NCBI GenBank assembly: GCA_963624605.1
Contig: CAVFQD010000020.1
Coordinates: forward strand, 1 to 26,414
Source of the DNA: Fimenecus sp963624605
Lineage (GTDB): Bacteria > Bacillota > Clostridia > Oscillospirales > Acutalibacteraceae
Reading direction: 5' to 3'
DNA length: 26,414 bases
Shown here: in pieces, positions 1-6,284 of the stretch
Position numbering within the stretch: position 1 is the stretch's first letter
Layout: each line of letters begins with the position of its first letter
Made by a program: the position numbers and the translations under genes
Notes under the pieces: generated by a model
The model's input: only the letters and a program-made list of their open reading frames with translations
Told to the model about the DNA's origin: nothing
The model's database searches: none

Positions 1-15
1 TAAAGCGTTCCTTTT

Positions 16-38
16 CCCCCGGTAGAACCGGGGGTTTT
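16..38 (+). terminator. Rho-independent terminator for an upstream plus-strand gene outside the window
   Basis: An 8-bp perfect stem (CCCCCGGT/ACCGGGGG) with a 3-nt loop is followed directly by TTTT. It would end a plus-strand transcript entering from the left edge. The gene it serves is not in the window. Confidence 0.7.
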
Positions 39-54
39 CATCAATTGCTAGACA

Positions 55-89
55 AACAAAAAAAGAACACTTCAAATGAAGTGTTCTTT
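55..89 (-). terminator. Rho-independent terminator after the probable 6S RNA
   Basis: A 12-bp perfect stem (62-73 with 78-89) and a 4-nt loop are followed, reading the minus strand, by a run of seven T and then GTTTG. It lies a few bases after the closing stem of the structured RNA, so it most likely ends that transcript. Confidence 0.85.
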
Positions 90-91
90 CG

Positions 92-276
92 TCCCGCCCG
101 ACCGCAGTCGGTGAATAATAACCTGCAAATAAAAGCAGGTGGGTACCTCGCCTTCGCCTTTGTATGCTCCCAGCGTCCGTAAAAACGGGAGGTCTGCTCC
201 CGGCGTCGGTATAACGGTTCCCTTTTGGAAAGTGTTGGGTTAATATCAACCGAACCGTTTATCGCATCGGGCAGGA
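92..276 (-). ncRNA. ssrS: Probable 6S RNA (regulator of RNA polymerase)
   Basis: The minus strand here has no reading frame but folds as a closed RNA of about 185 nt. The ends pair in an 11-bp stem with only G-U wobbles (276-266 with 102-92). Inside are an arm CGGTTC...GGAACCG, a hairpin GGTTGATATTAACC, and near the 3' side GAGGTACCCACCTGC followed by GCAGGT, a pattern I associate with 6S RNA 3' halves. A -10-like TAAAAT (287-282) would start transcription at about 276, exactly at the closing stem, although no good -35 is visible. Size, closed ends and the following strong terminator fit 6S RNA, which mimics an open promoter and binds sigma-A polymerase. I have not matched it to a covariance model; another structured RNA is possible. 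Confidence 0.7.
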
Positions 277-303
277 ATAATATTTTATGCCGTGCGCATA
301 TTT

Positions 304-606
304 TTATTCTTCTTCGTCGTCAAAATCGTAAAGCTCCGCAATTCTTTCCTCAAAAAGATTGCCGACCTCATCAAATTCAACGCTGTCCTCAATGGGCTCG
401 AGATAAGTCTCGCCGTCCTCTTCGACAACTCTTAAAATAATAAGCTCGCCGTCATCCTCTATAATCTCTTCCGCATCGTCAAAAACGGGGGTAAGAGCCA
501 CATAACGACCCTTGTCGGTCTCTATTCTGTCAAGCTCTTCAAAAACATGCTCCTCGCCGTTTTCGTCAACGACGGAAACTATATCGTTACCGTATTCGTC
601 ACTCAT
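304..606 (-). CDS. DUF1292 domain protein (YrzB-like)
   Basis: A 100-residue, strongly acidic protein. It starts with MSDEYGNDIVSVVDENGEE, includes the family's typical central RYVALTPV, and ends in a run of Asp and Glu. This matches the small DUF1292 family (B. subtilis YrzB), whose function is unknown. The start is the ATG at 606, placed 8 nt after a perfect AGGAGG; a GTG 9 nt upstream lies inside that ribosome binding site and is unlikely. In many Firmicutes this gene follows ireB and ruvX; here ireB is more than 12 kb away and ruvX is not seen. It has its own consensus promoter. The probable 6S RNA begins just after its stop codon. Confidence 0.9.
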   Translation of the reverse strand: MSDEYGNDIVSVVDENGEEHVFEELDRIETDKGRYVALTPVFDDAEEIIEDDGELIILRVVEEDGETYLEPIEDSVEFDEVGNLFEERIAELYDFDDEEE

Positions 607-633
607 CGGATACACCTCCTAAACTCTATCTAT

Positions 634-662
634 ATTTTACAATGCAATGCGATTTCAGTCAA
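634..662 (-). promoter_or_regulatory. Sigma-A promoter of the DUF1292 gene
   Basis: On the minus strand, TTGACT (662-657), a 17-nt spacer and TAAAAT (639-634) sit about 28 nt before the start codon at 606, a normal leader length. Confidence 0.75.
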
Positions 663-687
663 CAGATAAATTGTAAACAATATTTTC

Positions 688-1542
688 CTATTCAAAAAAT
701 TCGGCAGTCCACGAAAATGAAAATTCCCCGTTCGGATTTAATTTTTCAATTCCCCGTTTTTCCGAAATATCCGATTTTTTATCGTAGCTGTCGTTTATTC
801 CGTGCCACGGCTCAAGGCATACAAACGGTGCATTCGGCTTTGACCAAACCGCAAAGAACGGTGCGTCTCCGAGCGTGAAAACAATCCGCCTGTCGCTGCT
901 TTGACTTTCAAGCGTTACCTTATCGGATTTCGGAGCTTCAAAAATCAACGCGTCCTTGTCAAAGGTGTGCTCACGCAGAACTATTTCGTTTGAATTATCA
1001 AGAATAAGATCCTTTTCTCCCGTGATAACGGAATCGTGGTCAATCCTTTCGCTGTAAAGGGTTTCGTCCTTTTCAAAAACGACCCTGTCGCCTAATTCAC
1101 AGTTGAACGCAGGGTGTGCGCCGATTGAAAAATACATAACACGGTCGTTTGTGTTCTTTACGGTGTGCGTAACGGTAAGCGCATTGCCTTTAAGCACAAA
1201 CTTTACCTTCAGCGAATAATTATACGGATAGCTTTTGAGCGTTTCCTCGTTCTGCGTCTGCTCAAAGGTCATTGAATTTTCGTCCTTTTCGATAAGAATA
1301 AAGTCATAATGCCTTGCAAGACCGTGGCGTATCATACCGTATTCACTGCCGTCGAGGCGATATTTGTCATCGAGCATTTTGCCGATGACGGGAAAGAGTA
1401 TGGGCGACTGTCCGTTCCACACATCGGGGTTGCCCTGCCAGAGAAATTCGTGCCCGCTCTTTTGCGATTTAACGCTTGTGAGAACGGCGCCGAAGTCCTT
1501 TACGCCGATTTTAAGATAACCGTTTTCAATGTAGCTTGTCAT
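688..1542 (-). CDS. Aldose 1-epimerase family protein (LacX-like galactose mutarotase)
   Basis: A 284-residue soluble protein of the galactose-mutarotase fold. Landmarks are GAHPAFN near residue 142, which carries the histidine acting as general acid, and CLEPWHGINDS near residue 245, which carries the glutamate acting as general base. It most likely interconverts alpha and beta anomers of an aldose or a related sugar. The N-terminus (IENGYLKIGVKDFGAVL...) and the length fit the LacX-like branch rather than the longer GalM enzymes. It starts 11 nt after the plsY stop codon, so the two are probably cotranscribed. The ribosome binding site is weak (GCGGTGAT), which suggests coupling to plsY. 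The true sugar substrate cannot be read from sequence. Confidence 0.88.
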   Translation of the reverse strand: MTSYIENGYLKIGVKDFGAVLTSVKSQKSGHEFLWQGNPDVWNGQSPILFPVIGKMLDDKYRLDGSEYGMIRHGLARHYDFILIEKDENSMTFEQTQNEETLKSYPYNYSLKVKFVLKGNALTVTHTVKNTNDRVMYFSIGAHPAFNCELGDRVVFEKDETLYSERIDHDSVITGEKDLILDNSNEIVLREHTFDKDALIFEAPKSDKVTLESQSSDRRIVFTLGDAPFFAVWSKPNAPFVCLEPWHGINDSYDKKSDISEKRGIEKLNPNGEFSFSWTAEFFE

Positions 1543-1553
1543 TTTATCACCGC

Positions 1554-2207
1554 TTATTCCTTGCTCTTTTTTGAACCGATTTTTCTTTCTTCACCGTTCT
1601 TAATACGCTCAATATTTGAACGGTGCATAAAGATTACGAGAGCCGCAATCAATGCCGTGCAAACGGTGGGAATTTTCCAGTCTCCGCGCAGTGCTGGCGG
1701 ATTGAGGAACGGAAGGAACCTGTAAATTACAAAGGTTACGACAGGTACGCATACAGCCGATATAATCGACGAGAGCGAAACCATTTTCGACGCTTTCAGC
1801 GTTGTGAAAAACGGAATTGCAAGAACGGGGACGGATATCGGAGTCATAACCGTTGTAACTCCGAACATTGAAGCGACGCCTTTGCCTCCCTTGAAGCCGA
1901 AAAACACGGGGAAAATATGTCCGATAACAGTTGCTGTGCCGGCAATGTAGCCGCAGCCGACGGAATTGTCCTCTCCGGAAATCAAAAAAACGGCGAGCAT
2001 GGCGGCAACCATAGGCTTTACAAAGTCGCCGATAAAGACAGCCGCCGCAGCTTTTTTGCCGAATGTCCTTGCGGTGTTTGTCATTCCCGCATTGTTTGAG
2101 CCGTAATCCCTGATGTCCTTTTTGTATTTTGTCTTTGAAACGATAACGGCAAAGCTCAATGAGCCGAGAAAATAACCGACAATCGCACTGATTAAATAGT
2201 GAAGCAT
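1554..2207 (-). CDS. plsY: Acyl-phosphate:glycerol-3-phosphate acyltransferase PlsY
   Basis: A 217-residue integral membrane enzyme that transfers an acyl group from acyl-phosphate to the 1-position of glycerol-3-phosphate, the first step of phospholipid synthesis in most Gram-positive bacteria. The three conserved cytoplasmic motifs are visible: GYFLGSLSFAVIVSK (about 11-25), YGSNNAGMTNTARTFGKKA (about 35-53) and GHIFPVFFGFKGGKGVAS (about 96-113). Hydrophobic stretches between them make several membrane spans. The C-terminal tail is basic, as usual. It starts at ATG 2207 behind a GGAG about 12 nt away and a perfect consensus promoter. The aldose epimerase follows closely. Confidence 0.96.
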   Translation of the reverse strand: MLHYLISAIVGYFLGSLSFAVIVSKTKYKKDIRDYGSNNAGMTNTARTFGKKAAAAVFIGDFVKPMVAAMLAVFLISGEDNSVGCGYIAGTATVIGHIFPVFFGFKGGKGVASMFGVTTVMTPISVPVLAIPFFTTLKASKMVSLSSIISAVCVPVVTFVIYRFLPFLNPPALRGDWKIPTVCTALIAALVIFMHRSNIERIKNGEERKIGSKKSKE

Positions 2208-2243
2208 TGTATTTCAAACTCCGTAATATTATATTTTTTCATA

Positions 2244-2272
2244 ATTATAGCCGTGTATTTTACGTTTGTCAA
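2244..2272 (-). promoter_or_regulatory. Perfect consensus sigma-A promoter of plsY
   Basis: On the minus strand, TTGACA (2272-2267), exactly 17 nt, then TATAAT (2249-2244), about 37 nt before the plsY start. A second TTTGACAA lies a little further upstream. Confidence 0.88.
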
Positions 2273-2330
2273 ATACTGCAGAGATAATTGTCAAATATGA
2301 AAAAATTATGAACTTTTTTGTAAAAAACGG

Positions 2331-2359
2331 TTTACAAGAACGGTGCGTTGTGATATTAT
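2331..2359 (+). promoter_or_regulatory. Promoter of the pyrR-uracil permease operon
   Basis: TTTACA (2331-2336), a 17-nt spacer and TATTAT (2354-2359), preceded by an extended TGA (2351-2353). It leaves a leader of about 120 nt that holds the attenuator. Confidence 0.75.
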
Positions 2360-2379
2360 ATTGCCAATAAAAATGTTTA

Positions 2380-2469
2380 CCTTTAATTCGGTACGGGATA
2401 CCGACAAGGAGAACGCAAATCGCAACATCAATTTTTGTGTCTTGTCGAATTCCGACAAGGCTTTTTTCT
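2380..2469 (+). promoter_or_regulatory. PyrR-type transcription attenuator in the pyrR leader
   Basis: Three competing hairpins are visible. (1) A binding loop: CCTT (2380-2383) pairs AAGG (2406-2409), enclosing TCGGTA/TACCGA (2388-2393, 2399-2404) around the loop CGGGA, which fits the NGNGA loop known for PyrR sites. (2) A terminator: CTTGTCG (2441-2447) pairs CGACAAG (2453-2459), followed by six T. (3) An antiterminator: the same CTTGTCG can pair an identical upstream CGACAAG (2402-2408), which overlaps the binding loop. PyrR with UMP holding hairpin 1 would free CTTGTCG for termination. This is established for Bacillus pyr operons; here it is inferred from the fold and the downstream gene. 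Confidence 0.85.
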
Positions 2470-2488
2470 TTGCAAAAACGGAGTGAAA

Positions 2489-3034
2489 ATGGAAAACAAG
2501 ATTATTATTGACAAGCAGACGATGCTTAGGGCTTTGGCTCGGCTTTCACATGAAATAATAGAGCAGAACACACAGGTCGATACGGTTTATCTTGTCGGCA
2601 TCAAGAGGAGAGGCGTTCCGCTTGCAAAAATGATTAAGGCGAATATTGAAAAGTTTTCGGACCTTAAAGTTGAGCTCGGAGAGCTTGATATCACGCTTTA
2701 CAGGGATGATTTAACGCAGGAGTATCAGTCTCCGCAGCTAAATTCATCGGTAATAGATTTTGATGTAAACAACAAGTCGATAGTTCTTGTCGATGATGTT
2801 TTATACACGGGAAGAACGGCACGGGCGGCAATGGAAGCGATAATAGGTCTCGGCAGACCTGCGGTAATTCAGCTTGCCGTTATGGTCGACAGAGGGCACA
2901 GGGAGCTTCCGATTTGCGCGAACTATGTCGGTAAGAATATCCCGACATCCAAGGATGAGTTTATCAATGTAAGAGTTGATGAAATTGACGGCATAACCGA
3001 GGTTGTGCTGTCTAAAAACGGTAACAAGGCGTAA
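2489..3034 (+). CDS. pyrR: Bifunctional pyr operon regulator / uracil phosphoribosyltransferase PyrR
   Basis: A 181-residue type I phosphoribosyltransferase-fold protein. The PRPP-binding signature IVLVDDVLYTGRTARAA lies at about residues 97-113. The N-terminal KRRGVPLA and the C-terminal VDEIDGITEVVL are typical of PyrR. PyrR binds pyr mRNA when UMP is high and causes early termination; many members also convert uracil and PRPP to UMP. The start is ATG 2489 behind GGAGTG. A longer frame opens upstream at a TTG, but those codons lie inside the attenuator terminator, so I exclude them. The protein regulates its own leader and the permease gene 25 nt downstream. Confidence 0.96.
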   Translation: MENKIIIDKQTMLRALARLSHEIIEQNTQVDTVYLVGIKRRGVPLAKMIKANIEKFSDLKVELGELDITLYRDDLTQEYQSPQLNSSVIDFDVNNKSIVLVDDVLYTGRTARAAMEAIIGLGRPAVIQLAVMVDRGHRELPICANYVGKNIPTSKDEFINVRVDEIDGITEVVLSKNGNKA

Positions 3035-3059
3035 GCCATAAATATTAGGAGGAAAAGAA

Positions 3060-4430
3060 ATGAATCTTGTTTACGACATCAAAGACAAGCCGAAATTCGG
3101 ACAGCTTATAGTGTTCGCTTTTCAGCAGTTGCTTGCAATCCTTGCGGCAACAATCGCAGTTCCCACAATTATAGGTAACGGTATGAGCCAGTCGGCTGCA
3201 CTTTTCGGAGCAGGCGTAGGCACAATCGTTTATCTTCTTTTCACAAAGTTTGACAGCCCGGTATTCCTCGGCTCGTCCTTCGCTTTCATCGGCTCGATGC
3301 TTGCGGCTTTTGCAGGTGCGGTTTCCGTTGAAGCAGGCTATGTAGGAATTATAATCGGTGCGTTTTTTGCAGGTCTTGTATATGTAATCATCGCTATTGC
3401 GGTTAAATTCGCAGGCGTAGGCTGGATAGACAAGCTTATGCCGGCGGTCGTTATCGGACCTACCGTTTCAATTATCGGTCTCTCGCTTGCCGGCAATGCA
3501 ATCGGCGACCTTACAACAGGTAAGGTTCTTGACGCAGAGGGCGTAAGCGTTGCAAGTCCTTATGTAGCACTCATCTGCGGTCTTGTAACTCTCTTTACGG
3601 TTGTTATCTGTTCGGTATTCGGCAAGAAAATGGCAAAGCTTATTCCGTTCATTATCGGTATCCTTGCAGGTTATGTGGTTGCTACCGTGTTTACCGTTAT
3701 CGGAATTAAGACAGGCAACGAGGCACTTCAGGTTATCGACTTCTCGGTATTTTCGGATATGAAGATTTTCTCGGTTCCCGACTTTTCGTTCATTTCGGCG
3801 GCTAAGGGCATAAGCGCTGTTGACGCCAAGTATATAATCACACTTGCAGTTGCGTATGTTCCCGTTGCATTCGTTGTATTCGCAGAGCACATTGCCGACC
3901 ACAAGAACCTTTCATCGGTTATCAATAAAGAGCTTCTTGAAGACCCGGGTCTTCACAGAACGCTTCTCGGCGACGGCGTTGGCTCAATGGTAGGCGCATT
4001 CTTCGGCGGCTGCCCGAACACAACATACGGCGAGTCGGTAGGTTGCGTTGCTATTACCGGTAACGCTTCGGTTGTTACCATCCTTGCAACTGCGATTATG
4101 GCAATGGTAATCTCTTTCTTCGGACCGTTCGTAACATTCCTTTCTTCAATTCCTAACTGCGTAATGGGCGGCGTTTGCATAACTCTTTACGGCTTCATCG
4201 CAGTCAGCGGTCTTAAAATGATTCAGAATGTTGACCTCGGTGAAAACAGAAATCTCTTTGTTGTAGCGGTAATCCTTATCTGCGGTATCGGCGGACTTAC
4301 AGTTTCGTTCGGTAAGGTTACGCTTACGGAGGTTGCATGCGCACTTATCCTCGGTATCGTAACAAACCTTATTGTCGGCAAAAAGGACAATGAAGCGGCT
4401 GACGATACGGCTGAAAAAGCTGAAAAGTAA
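3060..4430 (+). CDS. Uracil/xanthine permease, NCS2 (UraA/PyrP) family
   Basis: A 456-residue membrane protein with about 12 to 14 hydrophobic segments. NCS2 landmarks are the conserved glutamate in VVFAEHIADHKNLS (about 271-284), which binds the base in UraA, and the TM10 signature CPNTTYGESVG (about 318-328). With pyrR and the attenuator in front, uracil is the likely substrate, imported by proton symport. The ribosome binding site TAGGAGG is strong. The C-terminal tail is short, charged and probably cytoplasmic. No clear plus-strand terminator follows at once; the palindrome at 4656-4694 may serve. Confidence 0.92.
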   Translation: MNLVYDIKDKPKFGQLIVFAFQQLLAILAATIAVPTIIGNGMSQSAALFGAGVGTIVYLLFTKFDSPVFLGSSFAFIGSMLAAFAGAVSVEAGYVGIIIGAFFAGLVYVIIAIAVKFAGVGWIDKLMPAVVIGPTVSIIGLSLAGNAIGDLTTGKVLDAEGVSVASPYVALICGLVTLFTVVICSVFGKKMAKLIPFIIGILAGYVVATVFTVIGIKTGNEALQVIDFSVFSDMKIFSVPDFSFISAAKGISAVDAKYIITLAVAYVPVAFVVFAEHIADHKNLSSVINKELLEDPGLHRTLLGDGVGSMVGAFFGGCPNTTYGESVGCVAITGNASVVTILATAIMAMVISFFGPFVTFLSSIPNCVMGGVCITLYGFIAVSGLKMIQNVDLGENRNLFVVAVILICGIGGLTVSFGKVTLTEVACALILGIVTNLIVGKKDNEAADDTAEKAEK

Positions 4431-4655
4431 TTTTTCAAAAAAGGCAAAAAATTAACGCTCTCACAATCGTACGGTTTGGCTGAGTGTTCATAAGGAAGTA
4501 TTGGTTTCTCGCATAAAAATTTATTATGCCTTTGTCGGAAAGCCTCGCAAGGCGACAGCCTTGCTTCGTTTCCCAACTTCTGCATAAAAGAATTTTTATA
4601 GCTACGAAACTGCAACGCACTTCAAAATGATATATTTTTAATACAAGAAAAAGGA
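4431..4655. repeat. Intergenic spacer with palindromic hairpins
   Basis: No credible gene. The stretch holds nested inverted repeats: GCATAA-7 nt-TTATGC near 4511-4529, GCAAGGC-GACA-GCCTTGC near 4550-4570 flanked by GGAAA and TTTCC, and a further CATAAAAG...TTTTTATAG pair. It looks like a decayed palindromic repeat. Confidence 0.5.
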
Positions 4656-4694
4656 AAACCCCGCAGATAATGCTTATGCATATCTGTGGGGTTT
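4656..4694 (-). terminator. Terminator of the unknown minus-strand gene (possibly bidirectional)
   Basis: A 14-bp stem (4656-4669 with 4681-4694, one G-U pair) with an 11-nt loop. On the minus strand it is followed by TTTTCCTTTTTC, a good T-rich tail; on the plus strand only by TTTAACG. It closes the convergent pair of the permease and the unknown gene. Confidence 0.8.
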
Positions 4695-4781
4695 AACGCA
4701 TTATTGTGCAAAAAGATGTTTTTTGAAGCAAAACGGCCTTATTAACACTCAGCCTTTGAGAGCGTATTTTTTATTGTTAAA

Positions 4782-5453
4782 TTAAAGTACATAGACGCCC
4801 GAGCTCAAAACAACAAATTCCTTGAGCGATGAACGGACATATCTGTACACGGGTTCATCAAATTGCTTGTAGTCGCTTACAAGATAATTGCCGAGGTTCA
4901 CCTTGCGTATCTTGTTTGACCCCGCATTGCAGACGAACAACTCTTTCCTGTAAATGCTCAGGGAAACAGGCTCGTTGAAGGTCGGGGAATTTTCGCTTCC
5001 TATACGCATACTGAACTTTTTGTGCGGAATCGAATAATTGATGATCGAATTTTGGAGCGGAACCGTTGTCCAAAAATAAACTCCGTCCGCAACGGCACCG
5101 TTTATCGGGCAATCGCGGTAAATAAGATCGCCCGTCCAAACAGGCTTACCATGCTTGTCAAAAATGCCCGTTTCGCCGCTCGGATACACAACAGCGACAT
5201 TTCTGTTTTTGAAAACAGTCGCCTCGCAGGTAACATAGTCGCCGATTTCGTCGCATATTGCCGCATAGTTTTCACCGAATTTATTAAGTTGATAGAAATC
5301 CTTTGTAACAGGTAAAAGCTTACCCGTTGCAACGCTGTATTGAAGAAAACTTACCTTATAGCTTGTTCCGTTGAACAGTTCTTTTTGTGAGAGAATAATT
5401 CCGTCGGAACAAGGTATAATGTCAAATACTTCAAAAGAAAATATTTTTTTCAT
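4782..5453 (-). CDS. Conserved hypothetical protein, possible beta-propeller-like fold
   Basis: I do not recognise a family. The 223-residue product begins MKKIFSFEVFDIIPCSDGI, has no signal peptide or membrane span, and is rich in short beta-prone segments separated by turns with Gly, Asn and Asp (SGETGIFDKHGKPVWTGDL near 95-113). This pattern recalls WD40/NHL-type propeller proteins, but no repeat signature is clear. The ATG at 5453 is preferred over a GTG at 5465; both have weak ribosome binding sites (GGTG 9 nt before the ATG). It has a good promoter and its own terminator, so it is probably expressed as a single gene. Base and codon use resemble the neighbours. Confidence 0.7.
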   Translation of the reverse strand: MKKIFSFEVFDIIPCSDGIILSQKELFNGTSYKVSFLQYSVATGKLLPVTKDFYQLNKFGENYAAICDEIGDYVTCEATVFKNRNVAVVYPSGETGIFDKHGKPVWTGDLIYRDCPINGAVADGVYFWTTVPLQNSIINYSIPHKKFSMRIGSENSPTFNEPVSLSIYRKELFVCNAGSNKIRKVNLGNYLVSDYKQFDEPVYRYVRSSLKEFVVLSSGVYVL

Positions 5454-5501
5454 TTTTATTTGCACCGTGTTCTATATATAAAGAAGTTATAATCTTACTT
5501 T

Positions 5502-5530
5502 ATTTTACTTTATTTTACATAATAGGTCAA
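5502..5530 (-). promoter_or_regulatory. Promoter of the unknown gene at 4782-5453
   Basis: On the minus strand, TTGACC (5530-5525), 17 nt, TAAAAT (5507-5502), about 49 nt before the start. The spacer and -10 lie in a short tandem repeat of a 10-nt AT-rich unit (AGTAAAATAA). Confidence 0.7.
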
Positions 5531-5581
5531 CCTTAAATGAACAAAAACAGCAAAATTAAAATATTGTTAACAAGCCGACCG

Positions 5582-5611
5582 TCATATTTTGCGCCCCGAT
5601 AAGCATAAAAT
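5582..5611 (+). promoter_or_regulatory. Sigma-E-type sporulation promoter of bofA
   Basis: TCATATT (5582-5588), a 15-nt spacer and CATAAAAT (5604-5611) match the known sigma-E consensus (KMATATT, 14-15 nt, CATACAMT) at all but one position. It ends 19 nt before the bofA start. Sigma-E is the early mother-cell sigma factor, and bofA of B. subtilis is under its control. Confidence 0.78.
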
Positions 5612-5630
5612 TCAAAAAAGGAGTGATAAT

Positions 5631-5885
5631 ATGAACACGGCTGTATATTGCCTGTTTGCGGTTGTCGGACTTGCAATAATGGTTTCAATGATAAGGACAA
5701 AACGGTTTTTTTCGGTGCTGATGCTGACAGCAATGCAGGGACTCGTTGCACTGTTTGCGGCAAAATATGTCGGCGGTTTTTTCGGGATAGGACCGAGTAT
5801 AAACTCCCATACGCTTGCGCTTTCGGCAGTCGGCGGCATACCGGGCGTGATTTTTTTGTTTATTGCGGAAATAATTTTCAAATGA
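5631..5885 (+). CDS. bofA: Pro-sigma-K processing inhibitor BofA family protein
   Basis: An 84-residue hydrophobic protein with two to three membrane segments: residues 4-20, a middle segment around 27-43, and a C-terminal one. The family pattern is the C-terminal half: INSHTLALSAVGGIPGVI near 57-74, with the conserved Asn and G-PG. In Bacillus, BofA sits in the outer forespore membrane with SpoIVFA and holds the protease SpoIVFB inactive until a forespore signal arrives. The start is ATG 5631 behind GGAGTG; an upstream ATA/ATG-less extension is not needed. The sigma-E-like promoter directly in front supports a mother-cell role. The bofA stop is followed within 5 nt by the tRNA promoter. Confidence 0.88.
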   Translation: MNTAVYCLFAVVGLAIMVSMIRTKRFFSVLMLTAMQGLVALFAAKYVGGFFGIGPSINSHTLALSAVGGIPGVIFLFIAEIIFK

Positions 5886-5889
5886 GGTG

Positions 5890-5918
5890 TTGCATAAATT
5901 CGGATATTCCTGTATAAT
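5890..5918 (+). promoter_or_regulatory. Promoter of tRNA-Val
   Basis: TTGCAT (5890-5895), 17 nt, TATAAT (5913-5918), ending 20 nt before the mature tRNA. Confidence 0.85.
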
Positions 5919-5938
5919 ATCGGTACATTCAAAACCAA

Positions 5939-6014
5939 GGATGTTTAGCTCAGTTGGCAGAGCATTCGCTTGACGTGCGAAGGGTCAGCGGTTCAAGTCC
6001 GTTAACATCCACCA
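5939..6014 (+). tRNA. tRNA-Val (anticodon GAC)
   Basis: A 76-nt cloverleaf with encoded CCA. The acceptor stem is GGATGTT/AACATCC, the D stem GCTC/GAGC, the anticodon stem TTCGC/GCGAA around loop TTGACGT (anticodon GAC, reading GUC valine codons), and the T arm AGCGG-TTCAAGT-CCGTT. It has its own consensus promoter. The last 22 nt of this tRNA recur 179 bp downstream. Confidence 0.97.
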
Positions 6015-6056
6015 AGCAAAAAGAGAAGGGCATAGCCCTTCTCTTTTTGCTTCCTT
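6014..6056 (+). terminator. Hairpin directly after tRNA-Val
   Basis: An 18-bp perfect stem (6014-6031 with 6035-6052) and a 3-nt loop (ATA), with a T-rich 3' arm (CTTTTTGCTT). It begins at the last A of CCA. It could act as a terminator in either direction, but it may have arrived with the 179-bp insert rather than being the original tRNA terminator. Confidence 0.6.
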
Positions 6057-6193
6057 GTAAATTTGTTGACGGACTTGAACCGCATAATCCGGCTTTTGCG
6101 AAGCGTAGCGAAGTCAAAAGGGATATAAAAATAAGCGGAGGTTTGCGAAGCAAACGAACTGAGGCGAAGCCTCAAGTCCGTTAACATCCACCA
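6015..6193. repeat. 179-bp segment bounded by a duplicated tRNA-Val 3' end
   Basis: The last 22 nt of the tRNA including CCA (5993-6014) are repeated exactly at 6172-6193. Between them lie an inverted copy of part of the T arm (6069-6083 is the reverse complement of 5988-6002, 15 nt) and several small perfect hairpins with GAA loops (GTTTGC-GAA-GCAAAC, GAGGC-GAA-GCCTC). This is the layout of a short element at a tRNA 3' end, with the repeat as target duplication or att core. No gene lies inside. Confidence 0.75.
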
Positions 6194-6196
6194 CGT

Positions 6197-6234
6197 CGTC
6201 GCAAGCTTCATATTGCTTGCGGCGATTTTTTGTT
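6197..6234 (+). terminator. Terminator after the second tRNA tail, probably the original tRNA-Val terminator
   Basis: TCGTCGCAAGC pairs GCTTGCGGCGA (one G-U wobble) around an 8-nt loop, followed by TTTTTT. It starts a few bases after the duplicated tRNA tail. Confidence 0.8.
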
Positions 6235-6237
6235 GCA

Positions 6238-6268
6238 TAAAAAAGAGGAAGGGAGCAACCCTTCCTCT
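6238..6268 (-). terminator. Terminator of the cation/proton antiporter gene
   Basis: A 10-bp perfect stem (6244-6253 with 6259-6268) and 5-nt loop, followed on the minus strand by TTTTTTATG. It lies 17 nt after the antiporter stop codon. Confidence 0.85.
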
Positions 6269-6284
6269 CGAAATGCTTTTTACT

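Noticed and set aside
1609..2217. 202-residue frame overlapping plsY on the same strand
   Set aside because: It is a shifted frame of plsY, with a Cys/Arg-rich composition and no ribosome binding site.
2435..2488. N-terminal extension of PyrR from an upstream TTG
   Set aside because: The extra codons cover the attenuator hairpin and T-run, and the ATG at 2489 has a proper binding site.
4431..4655. Riboswitch or small RNA downstream of the permease
   Set aside because: The hairpins are imperfect, no promoter or T-run frames them, and no known motif is recognised.
5950..6153. Open frame on the minus strand antisense to tRNA-Val
   Set aside because: It runs through the tRNA and hairpins; such frames arise from conserved tRNA sequence. 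No ribosome binding site is present.
6084..6170. Possible CRISPR from repeated GCGAAGC units
   Set aside because: The units are short hairpins with no regular spacing, no unique spacers of constant length and no cas genes.
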